Notes: a model not told the origin generated them from the sequence alone. Counted from the first letter of the stretch, positions 1 to 6,502 are shown. The stretch is 7,000 nucleotides of DNA from Candidatus Rokuibacteriota bacterium (GCA_016201575.1 JACQCN010000112.1:1-7000), one strand, 5' to 3'. Numbers and translations: made by a program.

Positions 1-1392
1 GATCTCCTGTCGGAGCTGTTCCCGGAGCTGCGCGACCACCTGGTCGACCGGGACCGCCGGAGGCGCCTCGGCGGCCATGCCCGCCGACAGCTCGGGAAGC
101 AGCTCTTGCGCGATCGAGCGGACCGCCTGCTCCAGTGTCTCGCGGTTCTCCCCTTCGGTCGCGCGCCGCACCTCCTCCCGGATCTGCGGCAGCAGCTGCT
201 CGGCCAGCGCCGCCGAGCCGGCCAGGTTCGCCACCTCCTCGCGCACCAGCCGCTCCACCGTCTCCTCGGACACGCCCACGCCCTCGCCGCCGGCGGACGG
301 GGCGCGCTCGACGGCGTGCCGCGTCTCCGAGGCCACGGCGCGCCGGATCTCCGCGAACATCTCCTCGCGGAGCTGGGCGACCAGCTCGGCCGGCGCGGCC
401 GCGGCCGTCGCCCGGGGCATCGGCGGGGGCTCGGGCGCCTCCTCCAGCGCGGGCGGCCCCCCCAGCGACTCGGGCTCGGCGGGCGCGGGAGGCGGGGCCG
501 GGGCGGGCGCCGTCACCACCGCGTCCTGGGGCCGTCCCATCGCCACGTTCAGCGTGCTCAGGATGCGCGCGGGCGGCCATGCGCCCAGCTCGATCACCCC
601 GTCGACCGTGGCCTTGGGCGGCGGTTGACCCTCGTGGATCACGAAGTAGACGGGCAGCTTGCGGAACTGCGAGGCGCCCTTGATGGTGCGCGCGATGTCG
701 GCGCCCGACACTCCCGAGGCCTGGAGGCTCGGGTTGATCAGGACGAGGTCCACTTCCGAGTCGCGCACCGCGCGGAGCACCTGGAACCCCGACTCGACGC
801 CGACCATCGCCCATCCCTGTCGCGCGAAGAGCGGCTCGAGCACGCCGCGGGTCCGCGCGTCGGTGTCCGCCACGACGACGCGCGCGGATCGCGTGGGGGG
901 CGCGTGCTCCGGCATCGGCGCCACGGCGGCCATCGCGCCGCCGGCGTCGGCGGCGACCGCGCGCGGCGGCTCCGGCTCGAGTGAGGGCTCGGCCGCGGGC
1001 GCGGCCGGGTCACCATCGCCGGCCAGGCCCATCGTCTCGCGCATCGCGGCGAGGAGCCGTGCGGGACCCGAGCGGTCGATCTCGATCGCCCCGTTCACCG
1101 CGCACCCTTCCGGCATCGCCTGCCCCTCGTGGAGCACGAACAGGACGGGGAGGGCGCTGAACTGGGAGCTCGTCTTGATGGTTCGCGCGACGTCTTTCCC
1201 CGACACCCCCGAACCGGGCAGTGCCGGGTTGATCATGACCAACGCGATCTCTGAGGTATCGCGGATCATCCGCAGGATTTGAAAGCTGGATTCGACGACA
1301 AGGAGCTCCCATCCCTGCTCCGCGCACAGCGGCTCCAGGGCCGCGCGGCTCTCTGGATTGGTGTCGCCCAGGAGGACACGAACCGTCGCCAT
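1..1392 (-). CDS. Tandem pseudo-receiver (response-regulator-like) protein with helical tail, 3' partial
   Basis: The frame is open from ATG at 1392 to the window edge (464 codons, no stop), so the C-terminus is missing. Two CheY-like receiver domains are visible, at about residues 3-122 and 169-286. They match each other closely: both contain GVSG, ARTIK, SQF, LPV and HEGQ. In a normal receiver the first strand ends in an acidic pair and the third strand in the phosphorylated Asp. Here the pair is reduced to one Asp followed by Thr (D10-T11, D176-T177), and the phospho-site is Asn in an INP motif (N55, N220). The usual conserved Lys is also not evident. Phosphorylation is therefore unlikely, and a role in protein-protein interaction is inferred. 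A Pro/Ala-rich linker (about 287-325) leads to charged amphipathic helices with repeated VAQLRE and REEV motifs, probably coiled coil. No output domain appears before the edge. No clear Shine-Dalgarno precedes the ATG, so the start is less certain than the frame. Confidence 0.85.
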   Translation of the reverse strand, partial: MATVRVLLGDTNPESRAALEPLCAEQGWELLVVESSFQILRMIRDTSEIALVMINPALPGSGVSGKDVARTIKTSSQFSALPVLFVLHEGQAMPEGCAVNGAIEIDRSGPARLLAAMRETMGLAGDGDPAAPAAEPSLEPEPPRAVAADAGGAMAAVAPMPEHAPPTRSARVVVADTDARTRGVLEPLFARQGWAMVGVESGFQVLRAVRDSEVDLVLINPSLQASGVSGADIARTIKGASQFRKLPVYFVIHEGQPPPKATVDGVIELGAWPPARILSTLNVAMGRPQDAVVTAPAPAPPPAPAEPESLGGPPALEEAPEPPPMPRATAAAAPAELVAQLREEMFAEIRRAVASETRHAVERAPSAGGEGVGVSEETVERLVREEVANLAGSAALAEQLLPQIREEVRRATEGENRETLEQAVRSIAQELLPELSAGMAAEAPPAVPVDQVVAQLREQLRQEI

Positions 1393-1514
1393 GGAGGCTT
1401 TTACTATCGCATCGGAACCCGGGGGCCCGGAAGGATTTTGTTGTTCGAGCCGAGCGGCGTCGGCGAGTCTTTCGCGAGCCCGCCGCGAGGCGTGACCCGA
1501 GGTGATCGGGCGGG

Positions 1515-1763
1515 CTACTCCACCTCGACCGACCGCACGAGCCAATGCTGGCGCTCGAGGAACTTGGCGACCGTCTCGAGCAGCCGGGGGTCGGCGGTGG
1601 ACTCGAAGCTGATGCGGTCGGGCAGGATGTGGCGCACTTCGGGGTAGCTCACGAGGACCTTGCGCAGCGTGCGGAGCCGGGGATCAGGCCCGAGGAGGCC
1701 CTTCTCGCCCGGCACGCCCCAGCCCGGCTGGAACCTGACCCGGATTCCCCGCGGCGGGAGCAT
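1515..1763 (-). CDS. Small hypothetical protein (82 aa), last gene of the miaB cluster
   Basis: I do not recognise this protein. It has 82 residues and ends in VEVE before TAG. It opens with a basic, Gly/Pro-rich segment (PPRGIRVRF, then a PGWG turn, GEKGLLGPD). A longer half follows that reads as alternating helix and strand (RLRTLRKVL, RLLETVAKFLERQ, WLVRSVEVE), so a compact soluble alpha/beta domain is plausible. No signal peptide, membrane segment or cysteine is present. Its ATG directly follows the TAG of the glycosyltransferase, in the same reading frame, with no spacer and no Shine-Dalgarno of its own. Translation would have to come from reinitiation after that stop, or from readthrough of it. 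Codon use matches its neighbours (GC-rich third positions), which supports real coding. It could be an independent small protein or the detached C-terminal end of the upstream enzyme. Confidence 0.6.
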   Translation of the reverse strand: MLPPRGIRVRFQPGWGVPGEKGLLGPDPRLRTLRKVLVSYPEVRHILPDRISFESTADPRLLETVAKFLERQHWLVRSVEVE

Positions 1764-2906
1764 CTACGATCGGCGGCATGCGCGATCGTACAGCGCCAGC
1801 GTCCGGTCGATCTGGATGGCCGCGTCGAAGTCGCGCACGGCGACCTCGCGGGCGCGGACACCCATGCGGCGGCGGCGCTCGCCATCGAGCAGGAGGGTGA
1901 TCGCGGCCTCCGCCAGCGCGGCCGGCTCGGGCTTCGTCAGCACGCCGGTCTCGCCGTCCCGGACGACCTCGTCGCATCCCGGTCCCGTGACGGAAACCAC
2001 CGGGACGCCGCAGGCGGCGGCCTCGGCGAGCACCAACCCCTGCGTCTCGGTCTCGGAGGCGAAGAGGAACACGTCGGCAGCCTGGTAGCAGACGGGCAGC
2101 GTCGCGTGGGGCCGCGCGGGCAGGAAGACGATGCGGCCGGCCGGCGGCAGGGTCCGGGCGAGCGCCTGGAGGCGCGCCGCTTCGGTGCCGTGACCCACGA
2201 GGGCCAGCCGGGCCTGCGGCAGGATCGCCTGGATCTGGGTGAAGGCCGCCAGGATCCGCTCGATGCTCTTCTCCCGGTCGAGCCGCCCGACGTAGAGCAG
2301 CAGCAAGTCGCCGAGCGGGAAGCCGAGCGCCCGGCGCGCCGCGCCCGCGTCGCCGGGCTCGAAGAGCGCCACGTCCACTCCCGTCGGGATCACCTCCACC
2401 GGCGCCGCCACGCCGCGCCCGGCGAGCGTCTGGCGCACGGCGTGGGAGGGGGCGATCACGGCGTCGGCCGAGGCGGCGAACGCGGTGCTGAGGCGGATGG
2501 CGGTCGCCTCCACGAGCCGCCGCTGGAGCGGCACGTAGTGGGCGTACTTCTCGTAGCGCGTGTGGTACGTGAACACGAGCGGGCGACCGGCGCGGCGGGC
2601 GAGCCGGCGGGCCACCAGGCCCAGCAGGAAGGGGTGGTGCGCGTGGTACAGGTCGAGGCCGAGGGCCCGCACCCGCCGCGCGGCGCGCGGCGCCAGCGGC
2701 AGCGGGAGCGCGAACTCCGGGTAGGTGGCGGCCGGGATCGAGGGGTAGCGGATGACGGCGGGATCGGGCACGGCCTGCCGGGCGTCGGGGGCGATCACCC
2801 ACACCTCGTGGCCGCGCGCCATGAGGCCCCGCCGGAGCGTCTCCAGCGAGATCGACACCCCGCCGCAGAACGGCAGGTAGTTGTTCGTGAAGAGGCCGAT
2901 CCGCAC
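1764..2906 (-). CDS. GT4-family glycosyltransferase, probable diacylglycerol/glycolipid glucosyltransferase type
   Basis: This is a GT-B fold retaining glycosyltransferase of family GT4, about 380 aa, a normal length. The N-terminal acceptor domain starts VRIGLFTNNYLP and has the Gly-Gly-Val loop at residues 15-17 and a YHTRYEKYAHYVP segment near 114-126. That segment resembles the YHT-x-YE-x-Y-x-HY stretch I recall from bacterial 1,2-diacylglycerol 3-glucosyltransferases. The C-terminal nucleotide-sugar domain shows IPTGVD (about 173-178), VGRLDREK with the phosphate-contacting Arg208 and Lys213, LVGHG (about 236-240) and the EX7E motif (E287 to E295). It likely transfers a hexose from a nucleotide sugar onto a membrane lipid at the cytoplasmic face; the acceptor is inferred from resemblance only. 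I chose the GTG at 2906, 8 nt after the BFN stop, because homology begins there. An in-frame ATG at 2966 would add 20 residues that overlap the BFN gene and lack family features. Confidence 0.86.
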   Translation of the reverse strand: MRIGLFTNNYLPFCGGVSISLETLRRGLMARGHEVWVIAPDARQAVPDPAVIRYPSIPAATYPEFALPLPLAPRAARRVRALGLDLYHAHHPFLLGLVARRLARRAGRPLVFTYHTRYEKYAHYVPLQRRLVEATAIRLSTAFAASADAVIAPSHAVRQTLAGRGVAAPVEVIPTGVDVALFEPGDAGAARRALGFPLGDLLLLYVGRLDREKSIERILAAFTQIQAILPQARLALVGHGTEAARLQALARTLPPAGRIVFLPARPHATLPVCYQAADVFLFASETETQGLVLAEAAACGVPVVSVTGPGCDEVVRDGETGVLTKPEPAALAEAAITLLLDGERRRRMGVRAREVAVRDFDAAIQIDRTLALYDRACRRS

Positions 2907-2914
2907 GGGAACGA

Positions 2915-3418
2915 CTACATCTTGTTGAACTTCCCGAAGTCCTCCGGCTTGATGTTCTCCAGCCACTCCCGGAGGCGCTCCGGATCGTCGGTTTTGAGGC
3001 CTTCCGTCTCCTTGGTGACCTCCACGCTCTTCGCCTTGCGCACCACTTCCTCCTCCACGAAGATCGGCGCGGCGACGCGGAGCGCGAGGGCGATGGCGTC
3101 GGACGGACGCGAGTCGACGGTGATCTCGGACTCGCCGACCCGGAGGTGGATGACCGCGAAGAAGGTGTTCTCCTTGAGATCGTTGACGACGATCTTCACG
3201 ACGTGCGCGTCGAGCGACTCGAGGATGTTCTTCATGAGGTCGTGGGTCATCGGCCGCGGGGTGGCGATCTTCTCCATCTCCAGCGCGATGGCGTTGGCCT
3301 CGAAGATCCCCACCCAGATCGGCAGGGACCGCTTGTCCTCCTCGTCGCGCAGGATGATGATCGGCATGTTGGACAGGGGGTCCAGCGCCAGTCCGCGAAC
3401 CTTCATCTCAACAAACAT
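2915..3418 (-). CDS. Bifunctional nuclease (BFN/DUF151) domain protein
   Basis: This is a 167-residue protein of the BFN family (PF02577, formerly DUF151). Members are widespread single-domain bacterial proteins, structurally known from Thermotoga TM0160, and plant relatives have reported DNase/RNase activity. The bacterial role remains poorly defined. Visible hallmarks are the start [14 protein letters not shown], an [21 protein letters not shown] block (about 17-36) followed by FEANAIALE, and [13 protein letters not shown] (about 102-114). A charged helical tail ends [11 protein letters not shown]. It is predicted cytoplasmic, with no signal peptide. The start is set by an AGGAGG at 3425-3430 lying 6 nt before the ATG at 3418. 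A GTG at 3424 would sit against that Shine-Dalgarno and an ATG at 3406 is too far away. The gene overlaps the miaB end by 11 nt, and the glycosyltransferase follows 8 nt after its stop, so co-transcription is very likely. Confidence 0.92.
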   Translation of the reverse strand: MFVEMKVRGLALDPLSNMPIIILRDEEDKRSLPIWVGIFEANAIALEMEKIATPRPMTHDLMKNILESLDAHVVKIVVNDLKENTFFAVIHLRVGESEITVDSRPSDAIALALRVAAPIFVEEEVVRKAKSVEVTKETEGLKTDDPERLREWLENIKPEDFGKFNKM

Positions 3419-4739
3419 GCGCACCCTCCTCGACGAGCGCTCCGCGGAGACTGTGCGGCATCGCCTGCGTGATGCGAACCTGAACGATCTCGCCGACGTC
3501 CACCCGCCCGCCGCCGTCGAAGTTGACCACGCGGTGGCACCGCGTGCGGCCCGCCAGCTGGCGGCGGTCGCGCTTCGAGGCGCCGTCCACCAGGACTTCG
3601 AGTTCGCGTCCCTCGAGGGCCACGGCCTTCGGGGCGCTCACTCGCTCGGCGACTTCGAGGATACGCGTGTTTCGCCGCGCCTTCACGTCCTCCGGGACCT
3701 GACCGGGCAGTGTCGCGGCCGGCGTCCCGGGCCGGCGCGAGTAGCGGAAGGCGAAGAGGCTGTCGTAGCCGACGCGCTCCACCATGTCGACGGTCTGGGC
3801 GAAGTCCTCCTCGGTCTCCCCGGGGAAGCCCACGATCAGGTCCGTGCTGAGGGCGATGCCGGGTACCGTCTCCTTCAGCTCCGCGATGAGCTCGAGGTAG
3901 CGCTCGCGCGTGTAGCCGCGGTTCATGGCGGCCAGGATGCGGTTGGAGCCCGACTGCAGCGGCAGGTGGAGGGACTCGCAGACCTTGGGCACGTCGCGCA
4001 GGGCCCCGATGAGGCGGCTCGTGAGGTTGTAGGGGTTCGACGTCACGAAGCGGACGCGGGCGAGACCGTCGATCTCGTTGACGCGCTCCAGCAGCGCGGC
4101 CAGGTCCGTGGGGGGCGCGAGGTCGCGGCCGTAGGCGTTCACCGTCTGCCCGAGGAGCGTCACCTCGCGCACGCCCTGCCGGGCGAGCTCCTGGATCTCG
4201 GCGAGGATCGTCTCCGGCGGGTGGCTCCGCTCGCGACCCCGCGTGACGGGGACCACGCAGAAGGTGCAGTGCTTCTCGCAGCCTTCCATGACGGTGACGA
4301 ACGCCTTGAGCGACGGGCGGCGGGGACGGGTCGTGAGCTTGACGAGCGGCGCCTCCCCGACCTCGAGCACGGGCCGGCGCTCGCGTCGCACGCGGTCGAC
4401 CAGCTCCCCGACCCGCGCGATCGCGGGCGAGCCGAACACGAGGTCCACGCTCGGCGCCCGCTGCCGGATCCGCTCCTTCTGGAGCTGCGCCATGCAGCCC
4501 ATGACGCCGATGACCAGGTCCGGGTTGCGCCCCTTGAGGGGCCGGAGCTCGCCGAGCTTCGAGAAGACCTTCTCCTCGGCCTTCTCGCGGATCGAGCACG
4601 TGTTGAGGAGGATCAGGTCGGCCTCGGCCGGCGAGTCGGTAAGCTCATAGTGCCCGAACTGAGTGAGCAACCCGGCCGCGCGCTCCGAGTCGTACTCGTT
4701 CATCTGGCATCCGTACGTGATCACGTGCAGCTTCGGCAT
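3408..4739 (-). CDS. miaB: tRNA-2-methylthio-N6-dimethylallyladenosine synthase MiaB
   Basis: This radical-SAM methylthiotransferase converts i6A37 to ms2i6A37 in tRNAs that read codons starting with U, using S-adenosylmethionine and two [4Fe-4S] clusters. The 443-aa length is typical. The N-terminal UPF0004 domain carries the three cluster-binding cysteines: Cys11 in [11 protein letters not shown], Cys48 in [12 protein letters not shown] and Cys82 in MGCMAQ. The radical-SAM motif is CEKHCTFC with Cys154, Cys158 and Cys161, followed by [10 protein letters not shown]. Further family blocks are [17 protein letters not shown] and [16 protein letters not shown]-terminal TRAM domain ([10 protein letters not shown] onward) would bind the tRNA. 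The NEYDSE and full TRAM pattern fit MiaB better than the paralogues RimO or MtaB. The ATG at 4739 starts exactly at the conserved first strand. It is the first gene of the cluster, and its last 11 nt overlap the BFN gene. Confidence 0.96.
   Translation of the reverse strand: MPKLHVITYGCQMNEYDSERAAGLLTQFGHYELTDSPAEADLILLNTCSIREKAEEKVFSKLGELRPLKGRNPDLVIGVMGCMAQLQKERIRQRAPSVDLVFGSPAIARVGELVDRVRRERRPVLEVGEAPLVKLTTRPRRPSLKAFVTVMEGCEKHCTFCVVPVTRGRERSHPPETILAEIQELARQGVREVTLLGQTVNAYGRDLAPPTDLAALLERVNEIDGLARVRFVTSNPYNLTSRLIGALRDVPKVCESLHLPLQSGSNRILAAMNRGYTRERYLELIAELKETVPGIALSTDLIVGFPGETEEDFAQTVDMVERVGYDSLFAFRYSRRPGTPAATLPGQVPEDVKARRNTRILEVAERVSAPKAVALEGRELEVLVDGASKRDRRQLAGRTRCHRVVNFDGGGRVDVGEIVQVRITQAMPHSLRGALVEEGAHVC
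3425..3430 (-). promoter_or_regulatory. Ribosome binding site of the BFN gene inside the miaB 3' end
   Basis: The minus strand reads AGGAGG here, a perfect Shine-Dalgarno core, with 6 nt to the ATG at 3418. It lies within the last codons of miaB (encoding Glu-Glu-Gly) and decides the BFN start against a GTG at 3424. Because ribosomes finishing miaB pass through it, the two genes are probably translationally coupled. Confidence 0.85.
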
Positions 4740-4774
4740 ACGCTCAGCGGGTCTCGTAAGTCTCGGATTTCCGT

Positions 4775-4780
4775 AGCATA
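4775..4780 (-). promoter_or_regulatory. Candidate extended -10 box of the miaB operon promoter
   Basis: On the minus strand the sequence reads GTGCTATGCTACGG. TATGCT (4 of 6 matches to TATAAT) preceded by TG and one base is an extended -10 arrangement. It would start transcription near 4768 and give a leader of about 28 nt before the miaB ATG. No good -35 box is visible at the right distance: the best hexamer, TCGGAC around 4798-4803, is weak, as extended -10 promoters allow. The same TATGCT hexamer serves as the -10 candidate upstream of the FBPase gene. Confidence 0.35.
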
Positions 4781-4828
4781 GCACAAAACGGCGGCGGGTC
4801 CGACGACCGGCCCGGAGGAGCGGCGGGC

Positions 4829-4869
4829 GCGCGACGGGACGGCCGGGACGTCGGCCGTCCCCGCCGCGC
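4829..4869. terminator. Strong GC hairpin between FBPase and miaB (possible terminator)
   Basis: There is a perfect 10-bp stem, gggacggccg at 4836-4845 with cggccgtccc at 4852-4861, around a 6-nt loop. Beyond a small internal loop it is extended by an outer 5-bp stem (4829-4833 with 4865-4869). It lies downstream of the FBPase stop. There is no T-tract on the minus-strand side, so it is not a textbook intrinsic terminator. It could pause or end transcription with Rho, or protect the 3' end of the FBPase mRNA. Confidence 0.5.
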
Positions 4870-4880
4870 GACGGGTGAGC

Positions 4881-4896
4881 GCCCGCGAGCGCGGGC
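4881..4896. terminator. Short GC hairpin directly after the FBPase stop codon
   Basis: gcccgc at 4881-4886 pairs with gcgggc at 4891-4896 around a GAGC tetraloop, beginning 7 nt after the FBPase TGA (4904-4906). It is the first of two hairpins in this spacer. No U-run follows it, so termination would need the second hairpin or Rho. A role in stabilising the 3' end of the FBPase mRNA is equally possible. Confidence 0.4.
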
Positions 4897-4903
4897 ACGC
4901 CGA

Positions 4904-6409
4904 TCAGTCGACCTCGTCCGGCCGTCCGGCCTTCCCGAGCGCCCCGGCGGAACGCGCGGTCTGGTGGCCGTTGGTCGCGCTGAACACCAGCGGCGGCTGC
5001 ACCCGGAACTCGCGCTCCAGCCGCGCGCGGCGCTCCTTCCAGCCCTCCTGGTACTCGAGCTCGTCCTCGTGCAGCGTGGCCGGCTGCTTGATGCCGTGCG
5101 CGGCCCGGAACTGCACGGCCAGCTCGGACGCCTTCGCGCGCACGTGGTCCCACGGGGTGCCGAGCGCGAACTGGTCGGAGATGGCGCCGATCCGCCCCGT
5201 GTGGATGTTGCACGACAGCGTGATGGCCGAGAGGATCGGTCCCGACCAGTACGAGGTCTGGGAGTTGATCGGCATCGGCAGGATGTGGAGGTAGTGGCTG
5301 CCGCGGCAGTCGCCCGCCACCATCGGGCAGGCCGCCCACGGCGAGGTGATCTCGCCCGGCGCCGGCCAGTCGCCCTGGGCGAAGGCGAGGAGCACGGGGT
5401 CGTCCTTCCCGCCGTAGGTGAAGCCCTTCTTGGTCTTGATGTTGTGCAGGCGCTCGGCGGAGCACACGTAGCCGAGCTGGTCGCGCTCGCCCGTCTCGCT
5501 CCGGCTCCAGATGCGCGCGATGACGAAGCGGGAGGAGCGGCAGAGGCCCTCGATGTCGTAGAGGTCCTCGGGCGCGCGCAGCGAGATGACCCTCTCCTGG
5601 AGGCCCTTGGCCAGCTCCTCCATCTTGCTGTCCAGGGCCTCCTGGTCGCGCGGGTGCGCCCCGGCCTCGATCGCCTGGGCCTTGGTGTCGAGGTCGACGA
5701 TGTCCATGATGTAGCCGCGCTTCATCTTCGACGCGGCGATCACCAGGCCCGTGTTGAACCGCGGCAGCAGGTAGGCGCCGGTGGCGTAGTAGTTGAACGC
5801 CATCGGCTCCGTCTTGTCGGCGAAGGACAGCAGCACGGTCTGGGAGGCGTTGTCCTTCCGGACCGGGAACGGCAGGGCCACCGTGGCGGGCCCGGCGCCG
5901 CGCAGGTTGCCGGTGAAGGCGTCGGCCACGAGGTCCTGGCCCGGGCCATAGAGGCCGAGCTCGGCGGCCTTGTCGGCGCCCAGCTGGAGGGCGTCCCACA
6001 TGAGCTCGTCCACGACCGCCATGTCGACCTTCTCGGACATGATGCCGGTGACGGCGACGTCGTCCCCCGTGTGGGTGACGATGAGCGAGGTGAAGATCGG
6101 CTCCCCCTGAAACGAGTTGTTCTCGAGCACGAACCGGGCGATGACCGACTTGACCTCGTCGGCGGCCACCACGTGCCCGCCGACGCCGCCGACGTCGGCC
6201 TTGGTGGCCTTGATGAACCGCTGCACGAGCTCGGGGTGCCGGGCAAAAACGTGGGACGTGTACGAAAAAATGTTCGGCGTGCTGGTGACGGGCACGCGCT
6301 CGGCGATCGTCTGGGGCAGACCGTCGAGGGTGTCCTTGGACTGGTGGTAGTCCGCCATGGTGATGCGACCCTTGCCGTCGCCCGGGCCGTAGCGCTTGAC
6401 GCTCGTCAT
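4904..6409 (-). CDS. Class V (archaeal-type) fructose-1,6-bisphosphate aldolase/phosphatase
   Basis: Family FBPase_3 (PF01950). Characterised members are bifunctional: they condense dihydroxyacetone phosphate with glyceraldehyde-3-phosphate and then dephosphorylate the product, giving fructose-6-phosphate in one-way gluconeogenesis. Visible signatures are KADVGGVGGH (70-79), with metal-binding Asp72 and His79, and THTGDD (112-117), with the Asp pair. LYGPGQDL, DAFTGNLRGAGP, FADKTEPMAFN and RGSHY (369-373) follow. FTYGGKDDP (330-338) keeps Tyr332 and Lys335, matching the tyrosine and Schiff-base lysine of the aldolase centre. Both activities are therefore probably retained, using Mg2+. At about 501 aa it exceeds the 360-400 aa of archaeal enzymes. 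It has about 65 extra N-terminal residues, a charged helical insert at about 242-272, and a tail of about 30 residues. The ATG at 6409 has GGGAGG 8 nt upstream; ATG 6358 is the alternative start. A SorC regulator lies divergently upstream. Confidence 0.93.
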   Translation of the reverse strand: MTSVKRYGPGDGKGRITMADYHQSKDTLDGLPQTIAERVPVTSTPNIFSYTSHVFARHPELVQRFIKATKADVGGVGGHVVAADEVKSVIARFVLENNSFQGEPIFTSLIVTHTGDDVAVTGIMSEKVDMAVVDELMWDALQLGADKAAELGLYGPGQDLVADAFTGNLRGAGPATVALPFPVRKDNASQTVLLSFADKTEPMAFNYYATGAYLLPRFNTGLVIAASKMKRGYIMDIVDLDTKAQAIEAGAHPRDQEALDSKMEELAKGLQERVISLRAPEDLYDIEGLCRSSRFVIARIWSRSETGERDQLGYVCSAERLHNIKTKKGFTYGGKDDPVLLAFAQGDWPAPGEITSPWAACPMVAGDCRGSHYLHILPMPINSQTSYWSGPILSAITLSCNIHTGRIGAISDQFALGTPWDHVRAKASELAVQFRAAHGIKQPATLHEDELEYQEGWKERRARLEREFRVQPPLVFSATNGHQTARSAGALGKAGRPDEVD

Positions 6410-6417
6410 GCCGTTGG

Positions 6418-6423
6418 CCTCCC
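6418..6423 (-). promoter_or_regulatory. Ribosome binding site of the FBPase gene
   Basis: The minus strand reads GGGAGG with 8 nt to the ATG at 6409. This supports that start over an upstream in-frame ATG at 6502, which lies beyond the predicted promoter -10 box, and over the downstream ATG at 6358. Confidence 0.7.
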
Positions 6424-6436
6424 TGGTGCAGTGAGT

Positions 6437-6470
6437 GGACCGAGCCCGCCGCGAAAAACGTGCTCGGTCC
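6437..6470. repeat. 9-bp inverted repeat in the FBPase/SorC control region
   Basis: ggaccgagc (6437-6445) is the exact reverse complement of gctcggtcc (6462-6470), with 16 bp between them that include an AAAAA run. The right arm is shared with the 16-bp palindrome at 6461-6476. It may be an auxiliary operator half-site or an alternative cruciform; it lies mostly inside the predicted FBPase leader. Confidence 0.55.
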
Positions 6471-6476
6471 CGAGCA
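6461..6476. promoter_or_regulatory. Palindromic operator candidate, TGCTCGG-TC-CCGAGCA
   Basis: Two perfect 7-bp inverted half-sites flank a 2-bp centre. The site covers most of the FBPase -10 box and its predicted start point, and lies about 45 bp before the SorC-family gene. This is where a repressor site is expected in a divergent regulator-target pair. A third copy of the core half-site (CCGAGC) lies at 6440-6445, so the full operator may contain more than one dimer site. Which protein binds is inferred from position. Confidence 0.5.
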
Positions 6477-6502
6477 TAAGTGGGATAGACTGGGATCGTC
6501 AA
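6473..6502 (-). promoter_or_regulatory. Sigma-70 type promoter of the FBPase gene
   Basis: On the minus strand, TTGACG (6497-6502, 5 of 6 matches to the -35 consensus) is separated by 18 bp from TATGCT (6473-6478, 4 of 6 matches to the -10 consensus). Transcription would start near 6466 and leave a leader of about 57 nt carrying the GGGAGG ribosome binding site. The -10 box overlaps a 16-bp palindrome, so a protein bound there would block RNA polymerase. Confidence 0.6.

Noticed and set aside
77..1282. Several plus-strand frames antisense to the pseudo-receiver gene
   Set aside because: They are Ser/Ala/Arg/Gly-rich without motifs. The minus frame is open for 464 codons and encodes two recognisable receiver domains.
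1419..1430. ccggg-gg-cccgg hairpin followed by a T-rich stretch, resembling a plus-strand terminator
   Set aside because: The stem is only 5 bp with a 2-nt loop, no plus-strand gene ends here, and on the minus strand no T-run follows.
1393..1514. Possible promoter (GATAGT near 1403-1408, minus strand) before the pseudo-receiver gene
   Set aside because: It lies only about 10 nt from the ATG, with no -35 box at the right distance; a real promoter probably exists in this spacer but I cannot place it.
2907..2966. Longer glycosyltransferase start at ATG 2966
   Set aside because: It would add 20 residues overlapping the BFN coding sequence, outside the family fold. The first strand (VRIGLFTNNYLP) begins at GTG 2906.
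1545..4781. Very long (about 1078-codon) open frame on the plus strand, antisense to the miaB cluster
   Set aside because: Its translation is His/Arg/Glu/Gly-rich low-complexity sequence with no family motifs. The minus strand here encodes four coherent proteins, one with all MiaB hallmarks. Stop-poor GC-rich DNA explains it.
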